Source: Climacium dendroides (Eukaryota; Streptophyta; Bryopsida; Hypnales; Climaciaceae). From it: a DNA stretch of 64,000 nt. Of this stretch, positions 27,920 through 43,400 are shown in pieces. The DNA is taken from contig OX467088.1 of the NCBI GenBank assembly GCA_950106755.1, forward strand, positions 29,102,401-29,166,400. Reading direction: 5' to 3'. Both the position numbers and the translations under genes were made by a program. The notes beneath the pieces were generated by a model. It saw only the letters and a program-made list of their open reading frames with translations. It had not been told where the DNA came from and ran no database searches. The stretch's first letter is position 1, and each line of letters opens with the position of its first letter.

Positions 27920-29111
27920 TTGCAAATCTTCGAAATAATTACGATTCATGGAAAAATCAAGTTGAGGAGGACACTATTGCTTCCCCACACTTTCTCATTT
28001 AATAGAAATGGGTTTTTAAAAAAAATAAATTTAAAAATCATGCTCTATTTAATAGAAACCAAACCAATAACTTATATCCGTTTGACATGCAAGCACGTCC
28101 CAAAACATAACACACAACTTGCAAATCTTCGAAATAATTACGATTCATGGAAAAATCAATTTGAAGAGGACCCTATTGCTTCCCCACACTTTCTAATTCA
28201 ATGCAAAATGGTTTAAAAAAAAAAAAATTAAAAATCATGCTCTATTTAATAGAAACCAAACCAATAACTTATATCCGTTTCACATGCAAGCACATCCCAA
28301 AACATAACACACAACTTGCAAATCTCCGAAATAATTACGATTCATGGAAAAATCAATTGGAGCAGGACACTATTGCTTCCCCACACTTTCTCATTTAATA
28401 GAAATGGGTTTTTAAAAAAAACAAATTTAAAAATCATGCTCTATTTAATAGAAACCAAACCAATAACTTATATCCGTTTGACATGCAAGCACGTCCCAAA
28501 ACATAACACTTAACTTGCAAATCTTCGAAATAATTACGATTCATGGAAAAATCAATTGGGGCAGGACACTATTGCTTCCCCACACTTTCTCATTTAATAG
28601 AAATGGGTTTTTAAAAAAAACAAATTTAAAAATCATGCTCTATTTAATAGAAACCAAACCAATAACTTATATCCGTTTCACATGCAAGCACGTCCCAAAA
28701 CATAACACTTAACTTGCAAATCTTCGAAATAATTACGATTCATGGAAAAATCAAGTTGAGGAGGACACTATTGCTTCCCCACACTTTCTCATTTAATAGA
28801 AATGGGTTTTTAAAAAAAATAAATTTAAAAATCATGCTCTATTTAATAGAAACCAAACCAATAACTTATATCCGTTTCACATGCAAGCACGTCCCAAAAC
28901 ATAACACACAACTTGCAAATCTCCGAAATAATTACGATTCATGGAAAAATCAATTGGAGCAGGACACTATTGCTTCCCCACACTTTCTCATTTAATAGAA
29001 ATGGGTTTTTAAAAAAAACAAATTTAAAAATCATGCTCTATTTAATAGAAACCAAACCAATAACTTATATCCGTTTGACATGCAAGCACGTCCCAAAACA
29101 TAACACTTAAC

Positions 29112-30305
29112 TTGCAAATCTTCGAAATAATTACGATTCATGGAAAAATCAAGTTGAGGAGGACACTATTGCTTCCCCACACTTTCTCATTTAATAGAAA
29201 TGGGTTTTTAAAAAAAACAAATTTAAAAATCATGCTCTATTTAATAGAAACCAAACCAATAACTTATATCCGTTTGACATGCAAGAACGTCCCAAAACAT
29301 AACACTTAACTTGCAAATCTTCGAAATAATTACGATTCATGGAAAAATCAATTTGAGGAGGACACTATTGCTTCCCCACACTTTCTCATTTAATAGAAAT
29401 GGGTTTTTAAAAAAAACAAATTTAAAAATCATGCTCTATTTAATAGAAACCAAACCAATAACTTATATCCGTTTGACATGCAAGCACGTCCCAAAACATA
29501 ACACACAACTTGCAAATCTTCGAAATAATTACGATTCATGGAAAAATCAAGTTGAGGAGGACACTATTGCTTCCCCACACTTTCTCATTTAATAGAAATG
29601 GGTTTTTAAAAAAAACAAATTTAAAAATCATGCTCTATTTAATAGAAACCAAACCAATAACTTATATCCGTTTGACATGCAAGAACGTCCCAAAACATAA
29701 CACTTAACTTGCAAATCTTCGAAATAATTACGATTCATGGAAAAATCAATTTGAGGAGGACACTATTGCTTCCCCACACTTTCTCATTTAATAGAAATGG
29801 GTTTTTAAAAAAAACAAATTTAAAAATCATGCTCTATTTAATAGAAACCAAACCAATAACTTATATCCGTTTGACATGCAAGCACGTCCCAAAACATAAC
29901 ACACAACTTGCAAATCTTCGAAATAATTACGATTCATGGAAAAATCAAGTTGAGGAGGACACTATTGCTTCCCCACACTTTCTCATTTAATAGAAATGGG
30001 TTTTTAAAAAAAACAAATTTAAAAATCATGCTCTATTTAATAGAAACCAAACCAATAACTTATATCCGTTTGACATGCAAGAACGTCCCAAAACATAACA
30101 CTTAACTTGCAAATCTTCGAAATAATTACGATTCATGGAAAAATCAATTTGAGGAGGACACTATTGCTTCCCCACACTTTCTCATTTAATAGAAATGGGT
30201 TTTTAAAAGAAACAAATTTAAAAATCATGCTCTATTTAATAGAAACCAAACCAATAACTTATATCCGTTTGACATGCAAGCACGTCCCAAAACATAACAC
30301 ACAAC
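29112..30305 (+). repeat. Three tandem 398-bp dimer HORs
   Basis: Dimers start at 29112, 29510 and 29908. The first unit of each has GTTGAGGAGG and ends with CAAGAACGTCCC plus CACTTAAC. The second has TTTGAGGAGG and ends with CAAGCACGTCCC plus CACACAAC. Spacing of the CAAGAACG marker (29284, 29682, 30080) is exactly 398 bp. This is the only clear dimeric order in the window. Confidence 0.88.
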
Positions 30306-32490
30306 TTGCAAATCTTCGAAATAATTACGATTCATGGAAAAATCAAGTTGAGGAGGACACTATTGCTTCCCCACACTTTCTCATTTAATAGAAATGGGTT
30401 TTTAAAAAAAACAAATTTAAAAATCATGCTCTATTTAATAGAAACCAAACCAATAACTTATATCCGTTTGACATGCAAGCACGTCCCAAAACATAACACA
30501 CAACTTGCAAATCTTCGAAATAATTACGATTCATGGAAAAATCAAGTTGAGGAGGACACTATTGCTTCCCCACACTTTCTCATTTAATAGAAATGGGTTT
30601 TTAAAAAAAACAAATTTAAAAATCATGCTCTATTTAATAGAAACCAAACCAATAACTTATATCCGTTTCACATGCAAGAACGTCCCAAAACATAACACTT
30701 AACTTGCAAATCTTCGAAATAATTACGATTCATGGAAACATCAAGTTGAGTAGGACACTATTGCTTCCCCACACTTTCTCATTTAATAGAAATGGGTTTT
30801 TAAAAAAAACAAATTTAAAAATCATGCTCTATTTAATAGAAACCAAACCAATAACTTATATCCGTTTGACATGCAAGCACGTCCCAAAACATAACACACA
30901 ACTTTCAAATCTCCGAAATAATTACGATTCATGGAAAAATCAAGTTGAGGAGGACACTATTGCTTCCCCACACTTTCTCATTTAATAGAAATGGGTTTTT
31001 AAAAAAAATAAATTTAAAAATCATGCTCTATTTAATAGAAACCAAACCAATAACTTATATCCGTTTGACATGCAAGCACGTCCCAAAACATAACACACAA
31101 CTTGCAAATCTTCGAAATAATTACGATTCATGGAAAAATCAATTTGAAGAGGACCCTATTGCTTCCCCACACTTTCTAATTCAATGCAAAATGGTTTAAA
31201 AAAAAAAAAATTAAAAATCATGCTCTATTTAATAGAAACCAAACCAATAACTTATATCCGTTTCACATGCAAGCACGTCCCAAAACATAACACACAACTT
31301 GCAAATCTCCGAAATAATTACGATTCATGGAAAAATCAATTGGAGCAGGACACTATTGCTTCCCCACACTTTCTCATTTAATAGAAATGGGTTTTTAAAA
31401 AAAACAAATTTAAAAATCATGCTCTATTTAATAGAAACCAAACCAATAACTTATATCCGTTTGACAAGCAAGCACGTCCCAAAACATAACACTTAACTTG
31501 CAAATCTTCGAAATAATTACGATTCATGGAAAAATCAAGTTGAGGAGGACACTATTGCTTCCCCACACTTTCTCATTTAATAGAAATGGGTTTTTAAAAA
31601 AAACAAATTTAAAAATCATGCTCTATTTAATAGAAACCAAACCAATAACTTATATCCGTTTGACATGCAAGAACGTCCCAAAACATAACACTTAACTTGC
31701 AAATCTTCGAAATAATTACGATTCATGGAAAAATCAATTTGAGGAGGACACTATTGCTTCCCCACACTTTCTCATTTAATAGAAATGGGTTTTTAAAAAA
31801 AACAAATTTAAAAATCATGCTCTATTTAATAGAAACCAAACCAATAACTTATATCCGTTTGACATGCAAGCACGTCCCAAAACATAACACACAACTTGCA
31901 AATCTTCGAAATAATTACGATTCATGGAAAAATCAAGTTGAGGAGGACACTATTGCTTCCCCACACTTTCTCATTTAATAGAAATGGGTTTTTAAAAAAA
32001 AAAAATTTAAAAATCATGCTCTATTTAATAGAAACCAAACCAATAACTTATATCCGTTTGACATGCAAGCACGTCCCAAAACATAACACACAACTTGCAA
32101 ATCTTCGAAATAATTACGATTCATGGAAAAATCAAGTTGAGGAGGACACTATTGCTTCCCCACACTTTCTCATTTAATAGAAATGGGTTTTTAAAAAAAA
32201 CAAATTTAAAAATCATGCTCTATTTAATAGAAACCAAACCAATAACTTATATCCGTTTCACATGCAAGAACGTCCCAAAACATAACACTTAACTTGCAAA
32301 TCTTCGAAATAATTACGATTCATGGAAACATCAAGTTGAGGAGGACACTATTGCTTCCCCACACTTTCTCATTTAATAGAAATGGGTTTTTAAAAAAAAC
32401 AAATTTAAAAATCATGCTCTATTTAATAGAAACCAAACCAATAACTTATATCCGTTTGACATGCAAGCACGTCCCAAAACATAACACACA
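29908..32490 (+). repeat. 1590-bp-spaced (8-monomer) duplication
   Basis: The monomer order at about 29908-30900 recurs at about 31498-32490. That order is H with CAAGAACG, TTTGAGGAGG unit, H, H with TTTCACATGCAAGAACG, then the first S-like units with GAAACATCAAG. Small differences separate the copies: GAGTAGGACAC near 30748 against GAGGAGGACAC later, and AAAAGAAACAAAT near 30207. Between them lies an M-W pair related to the trimers upstream. Confidence 0.78.
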
Positions 32491-32691
32491 ACTTGCAAAG
32501 CTTCGAAATAATTACGATTCATGGAAAAATCAAGTTGAGGAGGACACTATTGCTTCCCCACACTTTCTCATTTAATAGAAATGGGTTTTTAAAAAAAACA
32601 AATTTAAAAATCATGCTCTATTTAATAGAAACCAAACCAATAACTTATATCCGTTTGACATGCAAGCACGTCCCAAAACATAACACACAAC

Positions 32692-35600
32692 TTGCAAATC
32701 TTCGAAATAATTACGATTCATGGAAAAATCAATTTGAAGAGGACCCTATTGCTTCCCCACACTTTCTAATTCAATGGAAACTGGTTTAAAAACAAAAAAA
32801 ATTTAAAATCATGCTCTATTTAATAGAAACCAAACCAATAACTTATATCCGTTTCACATGCAAGCACGTCCCAAAACATAACACACAACTTGCAAATCTG
32901 CGAAATAATTACGATTCATGGAAAAATCAAGTTGAGGAGGACACTATTGCTTCCCCACACTTTCTCATTTAATAGAAATGGGTTTTTAAAAAAAACAAAT
33001 TTAAAAATCATGCTCTATTTAATAGAAACCAAACCAATAACTTATATCCGTTTCACATGCAAGCACGTCCCAAAACATAACACACAACTTGCAAATCTTC
33101 GAAATAATTACGATTCATGGAAAAATCAAGTTGAGGAGGACACTATTGCTTCCCCACACTTTCTCATTTAATAGAAATGGGTTTTTAAAAAAAACAAATT
33201 TAAAAATCATGCTCTATTTAATAGAAACCAAACCAATAACTTATATCCGTTTGACATGCAAGCACGTCCCAAAACATAACACACAACTTGCAAATCTTCG
33301 AAATAATTACGATTCATGGAAAAATCAATTTGAAGAGGACCCTATTGATTCCCAACACACTTTCTAATTCAATGGAAACTGGTTTAAAAAAAAAAAAAAT
33401 TAAAAATCATGCTCTATTTAATAGAAACCAAACCAATAACTTATATCCGTTTGACATGCAAGCACGTCCCAAAACATAACACACAACTTGCAAATCTCCG
33501 AAATAATTACGATTCATGGAAACATCAAGTTGAGGAGGACACTATTGCTTCCCCACACTTTCTCATTTAATAGAAATGGGTTTTTAAAAAAAACAAATTT
33601 AAAAATCATGCTCTATTTAATAGAAACCAAACCAATAACTTATATCCGTTTGACATGCAAGCACGTCCCAAAACATAACACACAACTTGCAAATCTTCGA
33701 AATAATTACGATTCATGGAAAAATCAATTTGAAGAGGACCCTATTGCTTCCCCACACTTTCTAATTCAATGGAAACTGGTTTAAAAAAAAAAAATTAAAA
33801 ATCATGCTCTATTTAATAGAAACCAAACCAATAACTTATATCCGTTTGACATGCAAGCACGTCCCAAAACATAACACACAACTTGCAAATCTCCGAAATA
33901 ATTACGATTCATGGAAAAATCAATTGGAGCAGGACACTATTGCTTCCCCACAGTTTCTCATTTAATAGAAATGGGTTTTTAAAAAAAACAAATTTAAAAA
34001 TCATGCTCTATTTAATAGAAACCAAACCAATAACTTATATCCGTTTGACATGCAAGCACGTCCCAAAACATAACACTTAACTTGCAAATCTTCGAAATAA
34101 TTACGATTCATGGAAAAATCAAGTTGAGGAGGACACTATTGCTTCCCCACACTTTCTCATTTAATAGAAATGGGTTTTTAAAAAAAACAAATTTAAAAAT
34201 CATGCTCTATTTAATAGAAACCAAACCAATAACTTATATCCGTTTGACATGCAAGCACGTCCCAAAACATAACACACAACTTGCAAATCTTCGAAATAAT
34301 TACGATTCATGGAAAAATCAATTGGAAGAGGACCCTATTGCTTCCCCACACTTTCTAATTCAATGGAAACTGGTTTAAAAAAAAAAAAATTAAAAATCAT
34401 GCTCTATTTAATAGAAACCAAACCAATAACTTATATCCGTTTGACATGCAAGCACGTCCCAAAACATAACACACAACTTGCAAATCTCCGAAATAATTAC
34501 GATTCATGGAAAAATCAATTGGAGCAGGACACTATTGCTTCCCCACACTTTCTCATTTAATAGAAATGGGTTTTTAAAAAAAACAAATTTAAAAATCATG
34601 CTCTATTTAATAGAAACCAAACCAATAACTTATATCCGTTTGACATGCAAGCACATCCCAAAACATAACACACAACTTGCAAATCTTCGAAATAATTACG
34701 ATTCATGGAAAAATCAAGTTGAGGAGGACACTATTGCTTCCCCACACTTTCTCATTTAATAGAAATGGGTTTTTAAAAAAAACAAATTTAAAAATCATGC
34801 TCTATTTAATAGAAACCAAACCAATAACTTATATCCGTTTCACATGCAAGAACGTCCCAAAACATAACACTTAACTTGCAAATCTTCGAAATAATTACGA
34901 TTCATGGAAAAATCAAGTTGAGGAGGACACTATTGCTTCCCCACACTTTCTCATTTAATAGAAATGGGTTTTTAAAAAAAACAAATTTAAAAATCATGCT
35001 CTATTTAATAGAAACCAAACCAATAACTTATATCCGTTTGACATGCAAGCACGTCCCAAAACATAACACACAACTTGCAAATCTTCGAAATAATTACAAT
35101 TCATGGAAAAATCAAGTTGAGGAGGACACTATTGCTTCCCCACACTTTCTCATTTAATAGAAATGGGTTTTTAAAAAAAACAAATTTAAAAATCATGCTC
35201 TATTTAATAGAAACCAAACCAATAACTTATATCCGTTTCACATGCAAGCACGTCCCAAAACATAACACACAACTTGCAAATCTTCGAAATAATTACGATT
35301 CATGGAAAAATCAATTTGAAGAGGACCCTATTGATTCCCAACACACTTTCTAATTCAATGGAAACTGGTTTAAAAAAAAAAAAAATTAAAAATCATGCTC
35401 TATTTAATAGAAACCAAACCAATAACTTATATCCGTTTGACATGCAAGCACGTCCCAAAACATAACACACAACTTGCAAATCTCCGAAATAATTACGATT
35501 CATGGAAACATCAAGTTGAGGAGGACACTATTGCTTCCCCACACTTTCTCATTTAATAGAAATGGGTTTTTAAAAAAAACAAATTTAAAAATCATGCTCT

Positions 35601-38600
35601 ATTTAATAGAAACCAAACCAATAACTTATATCCGTTTCACATGCAAGCACGTCCCAAAACATAACACACAACTTGCAAATCTCCGAAATAATTACGATTC
35701 ATGGAAAAATCAATTGGAGCAGGACACTATTGCTTCCCCACAGTTTCTCATTTAATAGAAATGGGTTTTTAAAAAAAACAAATTTAAAAATCATGCTCTA
35801 TTTAATAGAAACCAAACCAATAACTTATATCCGTTTGACATGCAAGCACGTCCCAAAACATAACACTTAACTTGCAAATCTTCGAAATAATTACGATTCA
35901 TGGAAAAATCAAGTTGAGGAGGACACTATTGCTTCCCCACACTTTCTCATTTAATAGAAATGGGTTTTTAAAAAAAACAAATTTAAAAATCATGCTCTAT
36001 TTAATAGAAACCAAACCAATAACTTATATCCGTTTGACATGCAAGCACGTCCCAAAACATAACACTTAACTTGCAAATCTTCGAAATAATTACGATTCAT
36101 GGAAAAATCAAGTTGAGGAGGACACTATTGCTTCCCCACACTTTCTCATTTAATAGAAATGGGTTTTTAAAAAAAACAAATTTAAAAATCATGCTCTATT
36201 TAATAGAAACCAAACCAATAACTTATATCCGTTTCACATGCAAGCACGTCCCAAAACATAACACTTAACTTGCAAATCTTCGAAATAATTACGATTCATG
36301 GAAAAATCAAGTTGAGGAGGACACTATTGCTTCCCCACACTTTCTCATTTAATAGAAATGGGTTTTTAAAAAAAACAAATTTAAAAATCATGCTCTATTT
36401 AATAGAAACCAAACCAATAACTTATATCCGTTTGACATGCAAGCACGTCCCAAAACATAACACACAACTTGCAAATCTTCGAAATAATTACGATTCATGG
36501 AAAAATCAAGTTGAGGAGGACACTATTGCTTCCCCACACTTTCTCATTTAATAGAAATGGGTTTTTAAAAAAAACAAATTTAAAAATCATGCTCTATTTA
36601 ATAGAAACCAAACCAATAACTTATATCCGTTTCACATGCAAGCACGTCCCAAAACATAACACACAACTTGCAAATCTTCGAAATAATTACGATTCATGGA
36701 AAAATCAATTTGAAGAGGACCCTATTGATTCCCAACACACTTTCTAATTCAATGGAAACTGGTTTAAAAAAAAAAAAAATTAAAAATCATGCTCTATTTA
36801 ATAGAAACCAAACCAATAACTTATATCCGTTTGACATGCAAGCACGTCCCAAAACATAACACACAACTTGCAAATCTCCGAAATAATTACGATTCATGGA
36901 AACATCAAGTTGAGGAGGACACTATTGCTTCCCCACACTTTCTCATTTAATAGAAATGGGTTTTTAAAAAAAACAAATTTAAAAATCATGCTCTATTTAA
37001 TAGAAACCAAACCAATAACTTATATCCGTTTGACATGCAAGCACGTCCCAAAACATAACACACAACTTGCAAATCTTCGAAATAATTACGATTCATGGAA
37101 AAATCAATTTGAAGAGGACCCTATTGCTTCCCCACACTTTCTAATTCAATGGAAACTGGTTTAAAAAAAAAAAAATTAAAAATCATGCTCTATTTAATAG
37201 AAACCAAACCAATAACTTATATCCGTTTGACATGCAAGCACGTCCCAAAACATAACACACAACTTGCAAATCTCCGAAATAATTACGATTCATGGAAAAA
37301 TCAATTGGAGCAGGACACTATTGCTTCCCCACACTTTCTCATTTAATAGAAATGGGTTTTTAAAAAAAACAAATTTAAAAATCATGCTCTATTTAATAGA
37401 AACCAAACCAATAACTTATATCCGTTTGACATGCAAGCACGTCCCAAAACATAACACTTAACTTGCAAATCTTCGAAATAATTACGATTCATGGAAAAAT
37501 CAAGTTGAGGAGGACACTATTGCTTCCCCACACTTTCTCATTTAATAGAAATGGGTTTTTAAAAAAAACAAATTTAAAAATCATGCTCTATTTAATAGAA
37601 ACCAAACCAATAACTTATATCCGTTTGACATGCAAGCACGTCCCAAAACATAACACACAACTTGCAAATCTTCGAAATAATTACGATTCATGGAAAAATC
37701 AATTGGAGCAGGACACTATTGCTTCCCCACACTTTCTCATTTAATAGAAATGGGTTTTTAAAAAAAACAAATTTAAAAATCATGCTCTATTTAATAGAAA
37801 CCAAACCAATAACTTATATCCGTTTGACATGCAAGCACGTCCCAAAACATAACACTTAACTTGCAAATCTCCGAAATAATTACGATTCATGGAAAAATCA
37901 ATTGGAGCAGGACACTATTGCTTCCCCACACTTTCTCATTTAATAGAAATGGGTTTTTAAAAAAAACAAATTTAAAAATCATGCTCTATTTAATAGAAAC
38001 CAAACCAATAACTTATATCCGTTTGACATGCAAGCACATCCCAAAACATAACACACAACTTGCAAATCTTCGAAATAATTACGATTCATGGAAAAATCAA
38101 GTTGAGGAGGACACTATTGCTTCCCCACACTTTCTCATTTAATAGAAATGGATTTTTAAAAAAAACAAATTTAAAAATCATGCTCTATTTAATAGAAACC
38201 AAACCAATAACTTATATCCGTTTGACATGCAAGCACGTCCCAAAACATAACACACAACTTGCAAATCTTCGAAATAATTACGATTCATGGAAAAATCAAT
38301 TGGAAGAGGACCCTATTGCTTCCCCACACTCTCTAATTCAATGGAAACTGGTTTAAAAACAAAAAAAATTAAAAATCATGCTCTATTTAATAGAAACCAA
38401 ACCAATAACTTATATCCGTTTCACATGCAAGCACGTCCCAAAACATAACACACAACTTGCAAATCTTCGAAATAATTACGATTCATGGAAAAATCAATTG
38501 GAGCAGGACACTATTGCTTCCCCACACTTTCTCATTTAATAGAAATGGGTTTTTAAAAAAAACAAATTTAAAAATCATGCTCTATTTAATAGAAACCAAA

Positions 38601-40443
38601 CCAATAACTTATATCCGTTTGACATGCAAGCACGTCCCAAAACATAACACTTAACTTGCAAATCTTCGAAATAATTACGATTCATGGAAAAATCAAGTTG
38701 AGGAGGACACTATTGCTTCCCCACACTTTCTCATTTAATAGAAATGGGTTTTTAAAAAAAACAAATTTAAAAATCATGCTCTATTTAATAGAAACCAAAC
38801 CAATAACTTATATCCGTTTGACATGCAAGCACGTCCCAAAACATAACACACAACTTGCAAATCTTCGAAATAATTACGATTCATGGAAAAATCAATTGGA
38901 AGAGGACCCTATTGCTTCCCCACACTTTCTAATTCAATGGAAACTGGTTCAAAAAAAAAAAAATTAAAAATCATGCTCTATTTAATAGAAACCAAACCAA
39001 TAACTTATATCCGTTTGACATGCAAGCACGTCCCAAAACATAACACACAACTTGCAAATCTTCGAAATAATTACAATTCATAGAAAAATCAATTTGAAGA
39101 GGACCCTATTGCTTCCCCACACTTTCTAATTCAATGGAAACTGGTTTAAAAACAAAAAAAATTAAAAATCATGCTCTATTTAATAGAAACCAAACCAATA
39201 ACTTATATCCGTTTGACATGCAAGCACGTCCCAAAACATAACACTTAACTTGCAAATCTTCGAAATAATTACGATTCATGGAAAAATCAAGTTGAGGAGG
39301 ACACTATTGCTTCCCCACACTTTCTCATTTAATAGAAATGGGTTTTTAAAAATAACAAATTTAAAAATCATGCTCTATTTAATAGAAACCAAACCAATAA
39401 CTTATATCCGTTTGACATGCAAGCACGTCCCAAAACATAACACACAACTTGCAAATCTTCGAAATAATTACGATTCATGGAAAAATCAATTTGAAGAGGA
39501 CCCTATTGATTCCCAACACACTTTCTAATTCAATGGAAACTGGTTTAAAAAAAAAAAAAATTAAAAATCATGCTCTATTTAATAGAAACCAAACCAATAA
39601 CTTATATCCGTTTCACATGCAAGCACGTCCCAAAACATAACACACAACTTGCAAATTTCCGAAATAATTACGATTCATGGAAACATCAAGTTGAGGAGGA
39701 CACTATTGCTTCCCCACACTTTCTCATTTAATAGAAATGGGTTTTTAAAAAAAACAAATTTAAAAATCATGCTCTATTTAATAGAAACCAAACCAATAAC
39801 TTATATCCGTTTCACATGCAAGCACGTCCCAAAACATAACACTTAACTTGCAAATCTTCGAAATAATTACGATTCATGGAAAAATCAATTTGAAGAGGAC
39901 CCTATTGATTCCCAACACACTTTCTAATTCAATGGAAACTGGTTTAAAAAAAAAAAAAATTAAAAATCATGCTCTATTTAATAGAAACCAAACCAATAAC
40001 TTATATCCGTTTGACATGCAAGCACGTCCCAAAACATAACACACAACTTGCAAATCTTCGAAATAATTACGATTCATGGAAAAATCAAGTTGAGGAGGAC
40101 ACTATTGCTTCCCCACACTTTCTCATTTAATAGAAATGGGTTTTTAAAAAAAACAAATTTAAAAATCATGCTCTATTTAATAGAAACCAAACCAATAACT
40201 TATATCCGTTTGACATGCAAGCACGTCCCAAAACATAACACACAACTTGCAAATCTTCGAAATAATTACGATTCATGGAAAAATCAATTGGAAGAGGACC
40301 CTATTGCTTCCCCACACTTTCTAATTCAATGGAAACTGGTTTAAAAAAAAAAAAATTAAAAATCATGCTCTATTTAATAGAAACCAAACCAATAACTTAT
40401 ATCCGTTTGACATGCAAGCACGTCCCAAAACATAACACACAAC
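32692..40443 (+). repeat. Mixed section with N-S pairs and ~3.38-kb spacing
   Basis: B, H, W, N and S units are interspersed. N followed directly by S occurs at 33288/33488, 35274/35474, 36668/36868 and 39449/39649. The order N-S-B-W at 33288 recurs at 36668 (+3380), and a rare CACATCCC at about 34653 recurs at about 38036 (+3383). Units with TTGGAAGAGG, between the W and B forms, occur near 34321, 38299, 38895 and 40288. No gene is present. Confidence 0.75.
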
Positions 40444-43400
40444 TTTCAAATCTCCGAAATAATTACGATTCATGGAAAAATCAATTGGAGCAGGACACTA
40501 TTGCTTCCCCACAGTTTCTCATTTAATAGAAATGGGTTTTTAAAAAAAACAAATTTAAAAATCATGCTCTATTTAATAGAAACCAAACCAATAACTTATA
40601 TCCGTTTGACATGCAAGCACGTCCCAAAACATAACACTTAACTTGCAAATCTTCGAAATAATTACGATTCATGGAATAATCAAGTTGAGGAGGACACTAT
40701 TGCTTCCCCACACTTTCTCATTTAATAGAAATGGGTTTTTAAAAAAAACAAATTTAAAAATCATGCTCTATTTAATAGAAACCAAACCAATAACTTATAT
40801 CCGTTTGACATGCAAGCACGTCCCAGAACATAACACACAACTTGCAAATCTCCGAAATAATTACGATTCATGGAAACATCAAGTTGAGGAGGACACTATT
40901 GCTTCCCCACACTTTCTCATTTAATAGAAATGGGTTTTTAAAAAAAACAAATTTAAAAATCATGCTCTATTTAATAGAAACCAAACCAATAACTTATATC
41001 CGTTTCACATGCAAGCACGTCCCAAAACATAACACACAACTTGCAAATCTTCGAAATAATTACGATTCATGGAAACATCAAGTTGAGGAGGACACTATTG
41101 CTTCCCCACACTTTCTCATTTAATAGAAATGGGTTTTTAAAAAAAACAAATTTAAAAATCATGCTCTATTTAATAGAAACCAAACCAATAACTTATATCC
41201 GTTTGACATGCAAGCACGTCCCAAAACATAACACACAACTTGCAAATCTTCGAAATAATTACGATTCATGGAAAAATCAATTTGAAGAGGACCCTATTGC
41301 TTCCCCACACTTTCTAATTCAATGGAAACTGGTTTAAAAAAAAAAAAATTAAAAATCATGCTCTATTTAATAGAAACCAAACCAATAACTTATATCCGTT
41401 TGACATGCAAGCACGTCCCAAAACATAACACACAACTTGCAAATCTCCGAAATAATTACGATTCATGGAAAAATCAATTGGAGCAGGACACTATTGCTTC
41501 CCCACAGTTTCTCATTTAATAGAAATGGGTTTTTAAAAAAAACAAATTTAAAAATCATGCTCTATTTAATAGAAACCAAACCAATAACTTATATCCGTTT
41601 GACATGCAAGCACGTCCCAAAACATAACACTTAACTTGCAAATCTTCGAAATAATTACGATTCATGGAATAATCAAGTTGAGGAGGACACTATTGCTTCC
41701 CCACACTTTCTCATTTAATACAAATGGGTTTTTAAAAAAAACAAATTTAAAAATCATGCTCTATTTAATAGAAACCAAACCAATAACTTATATCCGTTTG
41801 ACATGCAAGCACGTCCCAAAACATAACACTTAACTTGCAAATCTTCGAAATAATTACGATTCATGGAAAAATCAAGTTGAGGAGGACACTATTGCTTCCC
41901 CACACTTTCTCATTTAATAGAAATGGGTTTTTAAAAAAAACAAATTTAAAAATCATGCTCTATTTAATAGAAACCAAACCAATAACTTATATCCGTTTGA
42001 CATGCAAGCACGTCCCAAAACATAACACACAACTTGCAAATCTTCGAAATAATTACGATTCATGGAAAAATCAATTTGAAGAGGACCCTATTGCTTCCCT
42101 ACACTTTCTAATTCAATGGAAACTGGTTAAAAAAAAAAAAAAATTAAAAATCATGCTCTATTTAATAGAAACCAAACCAATAACTTATATCCGTTTGACA
42201 TGCAAGCACGTCCCAAAACATAACACACAACTTGCAAATCTTCGAAATAATTACGATTCATGGAAAAATCAAGTTGAGGAGGACACTATTGCTTCCCCAC
42301 ACTTTCTCATTTAATAGAAATGGGTTTTTAAAAAAAACAAATTTAAAAATCATGCTCTATTTAATAGAAACCAAACCAATAACTTATATCCGTTTGACAT
42401 GCAAGCACGTCCCAAAACATAACACACAACTTGCAAATCTTCGAAATAATTACGATTCATAGAAAAATCAATTTGAAGAGGACCCTATTGATTCCCAACA
42501 CACTTTCTAATTCAATGGAAACTGGTTTAAAAAAAAAAAAAATTCAAAATCATGCTCTATTTAATAGAAACCAAACCAATAACTTATATCCGTTTGACAT
42601 GCAAGCACGTCCCAAAACATAACACACAACTTGCAAATCTTCGAAATAATTACGATTCATGGAAAAATCAATTTGAAGAGGACCCTATTGCTTCCCCACA
42701 CTTTCTAATTCAATGGAAACTGGTTTAAAAACAAAAAAAAATTAAAAATCATGCTCTATTTAATAGAAACCAAACCAATAACTTATATCCGTTTGACATG
42801 CAAGCACGTCCCAAAACATAACACACAACTTGCAAATCTCCGAAATAATTACGATTCATGGAAACATCAAGTTGAGGAGGACACTATTGCTTCCCCACAC
42901 TTTCTCATTTAATAGAAATGGGTTTTTAAAAAAAACAAATTTAAAAATCATGCTCTATTTAATAGAAACCAAACCAATAACTTATATCCGTTTCACATGC
43001 AAGCACGTCCCAAAACATAACACTTAACTTGCAAATCTTCGAAATAATTACGATTCATGGAAAAATCAATTTGAAGAGGACCCTATTGATTCCCAACACA
43101 CTTTCTAATTCAATGGAAACTGGTTTAAAAAAAAAAAAAATTAAAAATCATGCTCTATTTAATAGAAACCAAACCAATAACTTATATCCGTTTGACATGC
43201 AAGCACGTCCCAAAACATAACACACAACTTGCAAATCTTCGAATTAATTACGATTCATGGAAAAATCAAGTTGAGGAGGACACTATTGCTTCCCCACACT
43301 TTCTCATTTAATAGAAATGGGTTTTTAAAAAAAACAAATTTAAAAATCATGCTCTATTTAATAGAAACCAAACCAATAACTTATATCCGTTTGACATGCA

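Larger units (their letters stand above)
25936..28315 (+). repeat. Four tandem 595-bp W-I-M trimers
   Basis: Trimers start at 25936, 26531, 27126 and 27721. Each is W (199 bp: CTCCGAA, TTGGAGCAGG), I (199 bp: A-run followed by TAAATTT) and M (197 bp: AATGCAAAATGG). The first copy has private changes, TTTCAAATC at its start and CCACAGTTTC. The first and last W units are followed by CACTTAAC where the middle ones have CACACAAC. A fifth W begins at 28316 and is followed by a W-like unit with TTGGGGCAGG. Confidence 0.9.
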
